From assembly GCA_020353155.1 (NCBI GenBank), contig CP070689.1, positions 2,752,082-2,808,043 on the forward strand: a stretch of 55,962 bases of DNA. Reading direction: 5' to 3'. This document shows positions 42,355-49,082 of the stretch, in pieces. The translations under genes were made by a program, and so were the position numbers. The notes below the pieces were generated by a model. The model saw only the letters and a program-made list of their open reading frames with translations, did no database searches and was not told the DNA's origin. Origin of the DNA: Deltaproteobacteria bacterium. GTDB lineage: Bacteria > Desulfobacterota > Syntrophobacteria > BM002. How positions within the stretch are numbered: position 1 is the first letter of the stretch; every line of letters begins with the position of its first letter.

Positions 42355-43764
42355 TTAACTATTTTGCTGTTTGAATTCCTCTTTTCTAATTTGGTATTTG
42401 TTTAGCAGCTTGTGAAGCTGCCGGGTGCTGATGCCGGCGACCTCGGCCGACTCCTTGATTCTTCCTCGATTGCTGGCAAGTAGTTCTCGCAGGTACCGCC
42501 GCTCAATCTCCTCAACACCTCTGCTCCTCACCTCAGCCAAGGGAAGGGAAGAATCCACCGCCATGCCTGCTGAAAGTTCTTGACCCGAAAGAAGTTCGGC
42601 CGGAAAACTCTCTTCTTTAAGCACTAAGGAGTTTTCCAAAATATAGGCACGCTCTAACAAGTTTTCCAGTTCCCGCACATTTCCCGGCCAGGTGTACTTC
42701 ATGAAGCCTTCCATGACGCTGCTATGGATAGATCGGATTTGTTTTTTATTGAACTTCTCTAACCGGTCCAGGATAACTTCAGCAATATGCGGAATATCCT
42801 CTTTTCTCTCCCTCAGAGGCGGTATTTCCACTGGAAACACATTTAACCTGTAGTAAAGGTCTTTTCTGAATTCGCCATCGTCGCACATTCTTGCCAGATC
42901 CATGTTTGTGGCGGTGATTACTCTGACATTGGCTTGTATTGTTTCCTCTCCTCCAACCCTTTGAAAAGTCCCATCTTGTAAAACCTGTAAGAGCTTTATC
43001 TGAGCGGAAGGTGTTATGGTGCCAATTTCATCTAAAAAAATAGTCCCCCCTTTAGCAATTTCAAACTTGCCCAACTTTTTCCGAACCGCGCCGGTGAAGG
43101 CACCTTTTTCATGACCGAACAACTCGCTTTCCACCAACGTGTCTGGAATGGCGCCACAGTGGACACTGATAAACTGAGCATCTCGCCGGTTACTGTGCTG
43201 ATGCAGGAGTCTTGCTATAAGACCTTTACCCGTACCCGTTTCGCCGATGAGCAAAACCGTACTTTTGGTCGGAGCTACAGAGCGGATTTTTGCGAAGACC
43301 TCCTGCATTGCCGGACTCTTGGTCTTGACCAAGTCCAGGTAATCCGATTGCCAAAACCGATCTCTCAAATAGTCCAGTTCAGACTGGAGGATTATTGCCT
43401 CATTGATGGTCTCCGTTACATGGTTAACCTCCTCAGGATCGATAGGATAAGTAATATAGTCGCTCGCACCCGCCTTAACCGCCTTTACTGCTTCCCTGAC
43501 CATTGCTTGCGGTGACATCACGACAATCTCCACAGACGACTGCAAATTACGGAACCTTTCTAAGACGGTTTTATAGTCCTTGTCCGCTAGTGAGTCCTGA
43601 AGTATCTCCAGATCAAGAAAGATAAAATCATAGCGCCTGGTTCCCAGCATCTCCAAAGCATCATCTCTGTCAGATGCCCGGTTCACCTTGCAGTTAGAGC
43701 CGAAACACCCCTGTATGGTCTGGACAAGGTCTTGTTCTCTGGCAACCACCAGAACAAATCTCAT
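42355..43764 (-). CDS. NtrC-family sigma54 activator with degenerate receiver
   Basis: 469 aa. Receiver 1-125 keeps the phospho-acceptor position D51 (FIFLDLEI), but the N-terminal acidic pair is replaced (LVVAREQD, where VDDE is usual) and the strand-5 Lys is Tyr (ITYPIDPEE, usually KP), so phosphorylation is doubtful. AAA+ domain: Walker A GETGTGKG (174-181), GAFTGA (221-226) for sigma54 contact, Walker B TIFLDE (241-246), YTWPGNVREL. A Fis-type helix-turn-helix (RIKESAEVAGISTRQLHKLLNKY) ends the protein. It is encoded between sigma54 promoters 2 and 3 and its own flanks carry the enhancer sites, so it is the obvious activator of the regulon. Confidence 0.93.
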   Translation of the reverse strand: MRFVLVVAREQDLVQTIQGCFGSNCKVNRASDRDDALEMLGTRRYDFIFLDLEILQDSLADKDYKTVLERFRNLQSSVEIVVMSPQAMVREAVKAVKAGASDYITYPIDPEEVNHVTETINEAIILQSELDYLRDRFWQSDYLDLVKTKSPAMQEVFAKIRSVAPTKSTVLLIGETGTGKGLIARLLHQHSNRRDAQFISVHCGAIPDTLVESELFGHEKGAFTGAVRKKLGKFEIAKGGTIFLDEIGTITPSAQIKLLQVLQDGTFQRVGGEETIQANVRVITATNMDLARMCDDGEFRKDLYYRLNVFPVEIPPLRERKEDIPHIAEVILDRLEKFNKKQIRSIHSSVMEGFMKYTWPGNVRELENLLERAYILENSLVLKEESFPAELLSGQELSAGMAVDSSLPLAEVRSRGVEEIERRYLRELLASNRGRIKESAEVAGISTRQLHKLLNKYQIRKEEFKQQNS

Positions 43765-43914
43765 TCGTCCCTCCCAGGAATCATCTTGTTCTACGCTTCG
43801 AGGTTTGCATGCTGAAGCAAATCATCCAAACAGCAATTATATTGCAAAAGTTAAGATCAAGGTTGAAAATTTTTTGGTCAAACTGCCTTATACACCTTTA
43901 ATTAACCAGAGTAA

Positions 43915-43933
43915 ACGGAACTTGAGGTTCTGA
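43915..43933. promoter_or_regulatory. Enhancer palindrome (UAS), promoter 3, site 1
   Basis: ACGGAAC-TTGAG-GTTCTGA. It also lies 150 bp upstream of the activator gene on the minus strand, so it could serve both directions. Confidence 0.75.
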
Positions 43934-43944
43934 AATATGAACTA

Positions 43945-43963
43945 TCAGAATTTTTAATTCCGT
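43945..43963. promoter_or_regulatory. Enhancer palindrome (UAS), promoter 3, site 2
   Basis: TCAGAAT-TTTTA-ATTCCGT, 30 bp after site 1. Confidence 0.7.
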
Positions 43964-44046
43964 TTTTATATCTACTTTTAATTACAGTAAGTTATAGAAT
44001 TGTTATTTTCCGCCACAAGGGCAGCCACTCATGTCTTCCGGCAAAA

Positions 44047-44065
44047 TAAGAACTTCCAGTTCCGA
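44047..44065. promoter_or_regulatory. Enhancer palindrome (UAS), promoter 3, site 3
   Basis: TAAGAAC-TTCCA-GTTCCGA, right arm perfect, 54 bp before the -24 GG of promoter 3. Confidence 0.75.
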
Positions 44066-44117
44066 TTCAAGCCTTCCCATAGCGCAAATATCCTGTTAAT
44101 TCAAGCCATTATATTTT

Positions 44118-44132
44118 TGGCACGAGTAATGC
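44118..44132 (+). promoter_or_regulatory. Sigma54 promoter 3
   Basis: TGGCAC-GAGTAA-TGC: GG (44119) and GC (44131) 10 bp apart. The leader to the next gene is about 230 nt and holds a CCCCTT/AAGGGG hairpin (44172-44188); otherwise nothing recognised. Confidence 0.88.
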
Positions 44133-44369
44133 TTTTTGGTAAAATAAGTAAGATAAACAATCTCTAAATAATGCCCCTTTTATAAGGGGGGAGAAGCTTT
44201 GTTTGGGGATTTATTGTCTGAGGTGAAGACCGGCTAAGTATTTTAGTTTGCCGAGGCTGAGGGAAAAGCGGGCCGAGAAAGCCCATTTTTACAGATTCGA
44301 GGGTTTGGCTCCAACTCATAGCACCTTGGCACAATTGGCAATAGGTTCCATGAGAAAAGGAAGCTCGCA

Positions 44370-44636
44370 ATGAAAACCGAGAAAGAAGGGGCTAGATGGT
44401 TTCTTCTCGGCCATGAATGCGGCTCAACATTCACGGTTAATACTTCTGAATTCATTAAAAAAATTGGCGACAACTTGGAGTTGAGATGCCCGAACTGTTT
44501 TGAGAAAATCGGGCCCAATCTTTTAAAGACTCTGGAGCAATTTTTTGGACTGTACGAGCTATTAATAGATAAGCTCAATAAAAACAATTTCACTATCAGG
44601 GAGGTTCTCGATCAAGAAATAGATTCTGAGCTTTAG
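44370..44636 (+). CDS. Small zinc-ribbon-like protein (88 aa)
   Basis: ATG at 44370 with AAAGGAAG upstream. Sequence GHECGSTFTVNTSEFIKKIGDNLELRCPNCFEKIGPNLLKTLEQF: one CxxC pair plus an HEC, giving a possible zinc ribbon, then a helical tail. No family recognised. First gene after sigma54 promoter 3 and 77 bp upstream of the HPF-cold-shock gene. Confidence 0.72.
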   Translation: MKTEKEGARWFLLGHECGSTFTVNTSEFIKKIGDNLELRCPNCFEKIGPNLLKTLEQFFGLYELLIDKLNKNNFTIREVLDQEIDSEL

Positions 44637-44713
44637 TCTATAAGCGCTGTTTGTTCTGTTTCAAGTTTCGACGCTCTTAGCCTGAACCCAATTTATGACC
44701 TGGGGGAAATCCT

Positions 44714-45244
44714 ATGAGAATTCCTTTACAGATTACCGGACGAGACGTCGAATTGACTGAAGCAATCGAAGAGTCCATTCGACAGAAAGCAAAAAAACTC
44801 GAGCTTTTTTACGACCAGATCATGAGGTGCAAGGTGGTGGTGGAGGCTCCTCATAGGCGCCGGCGTAAGGGAGTCCTTTACAATGTGCGGATAGACATCA
44901 AAGTGCCTGATGAAGAACTGGTGGTTAAAAAAGAGCTCAACCAAGATCTTTACGTTGCTATCCGAGACGCCTTCGACAGTGCTCGTCGTCAGCTGCAGGA
45001 TTATTCAAACCAGAGACGTGGAGAGGTTAGATACCGCGAAGAACCGCCCCGTGCAAGGGTGAGCAAATTATTTCCTGATAAGGGCTACGGCTTCCTTACC
45101 ACATCGGATGGTCAGGAGATCTACTTCCACAGGAACAGCGTGCTCGGGGTTAAATTTGATAACCTTGAGATCGGCACACAGGTACGTTATGTGGCAGATT
45201 TAGGGGAAAAGGGGTTGCAAGCCACCACCGTCAGAGTAACCTAA
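44714..45244 (+). CDS. HPF/RaiA ribosome-hibernation factor fused to a cold-shock domain
   Basis: 176 aa. Residues 1-100 are an HPF/YfiA domain (PLQITGRDVELTEAIEESIRQKAKKLELFYDQIMRCKVVVEAPHRRRRKGVLYNVRIDIKVPDEELVVKKE...YVAIRDAFDSARRQLQDY). Residues 110-175 are a cold-shock OB domain (ARVSKLFPDKGYGFLTTSDGQEIYFHRNSV). HPF binds in the ribosome's mRNA/tRNA channel; the CSD would add RNA binding, replacing the dimerisation tail of long HPFs. Probably expressed from sigma54 promoter 3 together with the preceding zinc-ribbon gene; that would tie ribosome silencing to the local activator. Confidence 0.93.
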   Translation: MRIPLQITGRDVELTEAIEESIRQKAKKLELFYDQIMRCKVVVEAPHRRRRKGVLYNVRIDIKVPDEELVVKKELNQDLYVAIRDAFDSARRQLQDYSNQRRGEVRYREEPPRARVSKLFPDKGYGFLTTSDGQEIYFHRNSVLGVKFDNLEIGTQVRYVADLGEKGLQATTVRVT

Positions 45245-45435
45245 CCCGGATATTTCATGAATTGCTGTAGCGAGACCGTGAAGATGGTCTTGCCACCGGG
45301 CAACCGTCCCGCGGTGCCGCGGGATTGGATCCGAGGCGTACCTGAATGGTACGTCGCAGGGTGCGACACCCGAGGACGCCCGGGAGGAAGGCCATATCCG
45401 TGGTCGCAGCAGGCCATTCATGAAACATCCGGGTT
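45243..45435. mobile_element. 193-bp element with 20-bp terminal inverted repeats (MITE-like)
   Basis: Left end AACCCGGATATTTCATGAAT (45243-45262), right end its inverse with one mismatch (45416-45435). Interior hairpins: TCCCGCGG/CCGCGGGA (45308-45326), GTACC/GGTAC (45337-45352), GGGTG/CACCC near 45360. No coding frame or target-site duplication seen. It starts at the stop codon of the HPF gene. Solo ends occur at 16016, 21448, 26791 and 32363. Confidence 0.6.
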
Positions 45436-45569
45436 AAGGCTTGGTTATTGCTCTTGCCGGAGAATTAATAAGTTACTGCAGAATTTTGGAAAGCAGAACG
45501 CCCGCATCCAATTTTGTAACCTTAGGAATTGTTTGCTCTGCTTTCCTCTAATTTTTTGCAGGCCAGTCC

Positions 45570-46040
45570 TTATGAAGGTGTAACTTCGAAATTCACAGTC
45601 TGCAAGACATTACCCGCGGAATCAACCACCTCTACACGCCAGGCACCCACTTCGTGGTTCTCGATAATTTTTGAGCTGTAGGTGCGCCAAGTTGGAGAAT
45701 TGACCGCAAGTTCTACCCTGGCTCGCTCGGTACCGTCAAAAGACCAGACATGGGTAACGTGAGTGGGGTTTAAAGCACCGGTAATCTTGGTGAAATAGAA
45801 AAGCTTACCCACAGAGACAGGAAAACTGCTCCCCGCTTCCACCGGGGCCCTATCAACTACGTCTTTGGCAACAGCACCCACTTCCACTTGCAGACTAGAG
45901 GGTTCCTGAACTGGGGTGGCCTGCTGGGCTGGAGCAGTCTCCTGGGCTGGGGTGGACTGTTGAGTCTGCGCCGCAAGTTGTCCACTTAGGAGCACAAGCA
46001 CAGCGGCGGCCATGGCAAAAACTAAAACTCGCTTCTTCAT
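45570..46040 (-). CDS. Exported DUF2914 domain protein
   Basis: 156 aa. Signal peptide (KKRVLVFAMAAAVLVLLSGQLAA), a Gln/Pro/Ala/Thr-rich linker (about 25-50), then a DUF2914 domain: VGKLFYFTKITGALNPTHVTHVWSFDGTERARVELAVNSPTWRTYSSK ... GAWRVEVVDSAGNVLQTVNFEV. Function unknown; a periplasmic beta-sandwich is likely. Divergent from the biosynthetic operon, with the enhancer sites of promoter 4 in between; no sigma54 site points toward it. Confidence 0.88.
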   Translation of the reverse strand: MKKRVLVFAMAAAVLVLLSGQLAAQTQQSTPAQETAPAQQATPVQEPSSLQVEVGAVAKDVVDRAPVEAGSSFPVSVGKLFYFTKITGALNPTHVTHVWSFDGTERARVELAVNSPTWRTYSSKIIENHEVGAWRVEVVDSAGNVLQTVNFEVTPS

Positions 46041-46183
46041 CTAAATTTCCCTTTCTTAGTTAAGGCTGTAGCCGTATTCATCCACGGCCTGGATTTTTGC
46101 AATTAGTTCTTTATACAGCAATCCACGTACCAACTGATTAAATAGTTAATATTACATGATAAAATTTAAAGGAAGGAGTGCCA

Positions 46184-46202
46184 TCAGAAGTGCAAGTTCC
46201 GA
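46184..46202. promoter_or_regulatory. Enhancer palindrome (UAS), promoter 4, site 1
   Basis: TCAGAAG-TGCAA-GTTCCGA, right arm perfect. Confidence 0.7.
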
Positions 46203-46278
46203 TTATTTGGCCTAATCGTAAGCAAAGGAGAACAGCTCGAGAGGTATAACCAGCTGTAATCAAATAAGAATATAGAAA

Positions 46279-46297
46279 GAGGAAGTTGCGGTTCCGT
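46279..46297. promoter_or_regulatory. Enhancer palindrome (UAS), promoter 4, site 2
   Basis: GAGGAAG-TTGCG-GTTCCGT, 95 bp after site 1. Confidence 0.65.
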
Positions 46298-46410
46298 TAT
46301 AAGAAATATGAGAACTCACAATTCTCTTTTTTTATTTTCTTTTTATTTCAACTATTTAAATAATTACCCCTGGCCTCATCCAATTTGCCCACCCTTTGCT
46401 ACTCCCATTA

Positions 46411-46429
46411 TCGGAACTGACAGTTCTGA
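46411..46429. promoter_or_regulatory. Enhancer palindrome (UAS), promoter 4, site 3
   Basis: TCGGAAC-TGACA-GTTCTGA, near-perfect and 55 bp before the -24 GG. Confidence 0.8.
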
Positions 46430-46482
46430 CACTTACATATTCAGTGGACAAATTTTCCTTTTAATTCAACATATTACACATT

Positions 46483-46497
46483 TGGCATGAGTTATGC
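46483..46497 (+). promoter_or_regulatory. Sigma54 promoter 4 (biosynthetic operon)
   Basis: TGGCAT-GAGTTA-TGC: GG (46484) and GC (46496) 10 bp apart. Leads into the five-gene operon 46624-53454 with a leader of about 115 nt. Confidence 0.85.
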
Positions 46498-46623
46498 TGA
46501 GAATGCGAGTTTTTTGTTTCTTGAAAGATGGATTGCTGAATCTAGGAAAAGCTTCTAAGATCAAATGGAACCCGGCTCATTTAGCTGCGCCGGGATGAGG
46601 TCTGGATTCAGATTGGAGTAGGC

Positions 46624-47817
46624 ATGTCGGATAAAAACCAATCGTCAAGCAGAGATCCTTTGGGTGTCTCCGCCAGTGAAGAGGCCGCAGCAAACCAGCA
46701 TCACAATAGTCTAAGCCTTGCTAACCCACAGCAGGAACCGAACGGAAATGGATTGCTCCTTTTGGATGGGGCCAGCTCTCAAAGACCCTTCATTGCACCG
46801 GAACTGGAGACCCAGAAACGAGTGGCAGCTGACACGTCTCGCCCGTTACCTGAGCGTTTGGAAGCATATGAAGACATCATGGATTCTGAGGTGGGCGATA
46901 CCACCTTGGTGCGAGCCCGTAATGTTGAACGTGAGATGGGGTTGCGCCAGATCTATCTTAAGTTTGAAGGGGGCAACCCCACAGGAACCCAGAAAGACCG
47001 CATCGCCTTCGCCCAGGTAATGGACGCCATGCGGCGGGGTTTTGACGCCATCACCGTTGCCACCTGCGGCAATTACGGCGTAGCTCTGGCCCTTGCCGCT
47101 TCAATGGCAGGTTTGAAATGTCTGATTTACATCCCTGAAGGATACCACACCAAGAGGGTGCAAGAGATGACCGACCTCGGGGCCCAGATAGTTCGCGCAG
47201 CAGGCGACTATGAACATGCAGTCATAGTCTCACGCCAAAGGGCAGAGTCCGATGAAATCTATGACGCCAATCCGGGGGGCGCCAACACTGCCCTGCAACT
47301 GAAAGCCTACGGTGAGATAGCCTACGAGATTTACGACGAACTCCGAGATGCCCCCGCCGCCGTGGCGGTGCCCGTTTCCAATGGCAGTACCCTGGCTGGC
47401 ATTTACAAAGGCTTCTTGAGCCTTTACCGCAGAGGCAAGACGTCGCGCATACCCCGAATGGTAGCGGGGTCCTCCCACGGCAAGAATCCGATTATCAGGG
47501 CCTTCCTCAAAAATACTCCCGCTTGCGAGGACTTGAAGCCAGAGCAAATTCGCGAAACTGCCGTTAACGAGCCTTTGATAAACTGGCATTCCTTTGATGG
47601 AGATCAAGCGCTTGAATCAATTAGAAAGAGTGGTGGCTGGTCATCATACGCCAGCGATAAGAGTATGATGACCTATTCGCGGCTATTGAGAGAAAAGGAG
47701 GGTTTGAGCATACTACCGGCTTCCACTGCGGGTTTGAGCGTACTTTTAGAACGGCATGGCAAGGAACCACTGCCTGGAGATCGCTATGTCATTATTCTTA
47801 CGGGGAGAAAATCGTGA
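46624..47817 (+). CDS. Threonine-synthase-like PLP enzyme (fold type II)
   Basis: 397 aa. After a disordered Ser/Asn/Gln-rich N-terminus of about 70 residues, a fold-type-II PLP domain: FEGGNPTGTQKDRIAF with the Schiff-base Lys K124, TCGNYGVALALAA (phosphate-facing Asn/Gly loop), PVSNGSTLAGIYKGF and ILPASTAGLSVLLERH. It is of the threonine synthase/cysteate synthase type, but threonine metabolism partners are absent, so the substrate is probably another amino-acid derivative. TTGGAG ribosome site. First gene of the operon; its TGA overlaps the GTG start of the next gene. Confidence 0.85.
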   Translation: MSDKNQSSSRDPLGVSASEEAAANQHHNSLSLANPQQEPNGNGLLLLDGASSQRPFIAPELETQKRVAADTSRPLPERLEAYEDIMDSEVGDTTLVRARNVEREMGLRQIYLKFEGGNPTGTQKDRIAFAQVMDAMRRGFDAITVATCGNYGVALALAASMAGLKCLIYIPEGYHTKRVQEMTDLGAQIVRAAGDYEHAVIVSRQRAESDEIYDANPGGANTALQLKAYGEIAYEIYDELRDAPAAVAVPVSNGSTLAGIYKGFLSLYRRGKTSRIPRMVAGSSHGKNPIIRAFLKNTPACEDLKPEQIRETAVNEPLINWHSFDGDQALESIRKSGGWSSYASDKSMMTYSRLLREKEGLSILPASTAGLSVLLERHGKEPLPGDRYVIILTGRKS

Positions 47818-48896
47818 GTTCTTTTCCGGAAGGTAATTGTATCGTTTATTGCCAGGGAGCTTTTGCAACTCCCAACGGCAAAACCGCACACGGCCTGGTG
47901 CGCCGCACTCTCCGCTACCGTGTTCTCTCAGTGGTGGATTCACGTTATGCCGGCAATGATGCGGGAACAGTCCTGGATGGCAAAACCAGGGACATCCCTA
48001 TCCACGGAGAACTGGGTTTGGCGGTGGATGAGGCCCTATCAAAAGGAAATCCCGCTACCCACCTGGTGATTGGCCTGGCCCCTGATGGTGGCCGTCTCAG
48101 CGCCGAAGCCCGCAGCGACGTGATCAGGGCCATCAAGCTCGGCCTTAATGTAGATTGTGGCCTGCACGACTTTCTTTCTGAAGACGCTGAGATTGCAGAG
48201 TTGGCCGCCCAAAAAAGTGTAGCTTTGCGTGACATCCGCAAGCCCCCGCACCGGAAGGATCTTCACTTTTTTACTGGTAAAATCGAGGAGGTAACCTCGC
48301 TTAAGGTAGCAGTTCTGGGCACGGATTCGGCCATTGGTAAGCGCACCACTGCTTGGATACTCCTCGATAGTCTCCTCCAAGATGGTTATAGGGCAGAACT
48401 GATCGGCACCGGGCAGACCGCCTGGATGCAAGGGGCTAATTACTCCATCATCCTCGACTCCCTAATCAATGATTTCGTCGCTGGAGAGTTAGAACACGCA
48501 GTGTGGACTGCCTGGAAAGAGACCCAGCCTCACGTGATTGTCATCGAGGGCCAGGGGAGTTTGATGAACCCGGCCTACCCTGGCGGTTTCGAGATCTTGG
48601 CTGCCGGCAGGCCTGATGTGGTGGTGCTTCAGCATGCTCCTGGGAGAAAGGAATACGACGGCTTTCCCGGCTACCCTCTTCATCCTCTTGAAACCCAGAT
48701 TAAGGCTATCGAACTACTTTCTGGAAAGCCGGTGATTGCAATAGCCATCAACCACGAGAACCTGGACAAAAGTAAAATAACAGATGTGTGCCGAGGAATT
48801 AGCAAGGAGATCCGTCTTCCCACCTGTGACCCTCTTTTGAGCGGGGCGGAACCTTTAGTCGCTGCACTGAGGCCCTATCTTGATAAGAAGAAATGA
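47814..48896 (+). CDS. DUF1611 (DgcN-like) P-loop protein
   Basis: 360 aa from a GTG that overlaps the previous stop (GTGA), so translation is coupled. N-terminal Rossmann-like half (CIVYCQGAFATPNGKTAHGLVR), P-loop GTDSAIGKRTT (169-179), EGQGSLMNPAYPGG and LQHAPGRKEYDGFP: a DUF1611 protein. The best-studied members, DgcN, act with a DgcA racemase on D-glutamate through an N-acetyl intermediate; an enolase-superfamily gene (51451) in this operon is the matching partner. The acetyl-D-glutamate assignment is inference. Confidence 0.85.
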   Translation: MSSFPEGNCIVYCQGAFATPNGKTAHGLVRRTLRYRVLSVVDSRYAGNDAGTVLDGKTRDIPIHGELGLAVDEALSKGNPATHLVIGLAPDGGRLSAEARSDVIRAIKLGLNVDCGLHDFLSEDAEIAELAAQKSVALRDIRKPPHRKDLHFFTGKIEEVTSLKVAVLGTDSAIGKRTTAWILLDSLLQDGYRAELIGTGQTAWMQGANYSIILDSLINDFVAGELEHAVWTAWKETQPHVIVIEGQGSLMNPAYPGGFEILAAGRPDVVVLQHAPGRKEYDGFPGYPLHPLETQIKAIELLSGKPVIAIAINHENLDKSKITDVCRGISKEIRLPTCDPLLSGAEPLVAALRPYLDKKK

Positions 48897-48925
48897 GTAC
48901 CTGCCCCCCAGAGGGAACGGCTAAA

Positions 48926-49015
48926 GGCTTGAGGCACAGGGCACAAGGCAAGAAAAATAATAGAAAACTTATCCTCTCCTTATGCCTTGCGCCTTACGCC
49001 TTATGCCTTAAACTT
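48926..49015. repeat. Word repeats inside the biosynthetic operon
   Basis: GGCTTGAGGCACAGGGCACAAGGCAAG (48926-48952) and CTTATGCCTTGCGCCTTACGCCTTATGCCTTAAAC (48978-49012): short variants of AAGGC and GCCTTA, in inverse orientation to each other, so the transcript could fold. No gene in 48897-49082. Confidence 0.6.
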
Positions 49016-49082
49016 ATCTTGCCGGCAATCCCGCCACGAACGGGACTGACCTGAGCAAAAGGATTAGATTTTGGGAAATGCA

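Noticed and set aside
44325..44340. A further sigma54 site TTGGCAC...GGC before the zinc-ribbon gene
   Set aside because: GG and GC are 8 bp apart instead of 10.
46140..46202. A sigma54 promoter driving the DUF2914 gene on the minus strand
   Set aside because: GTGCCA is present but no GC stands at the right distance.
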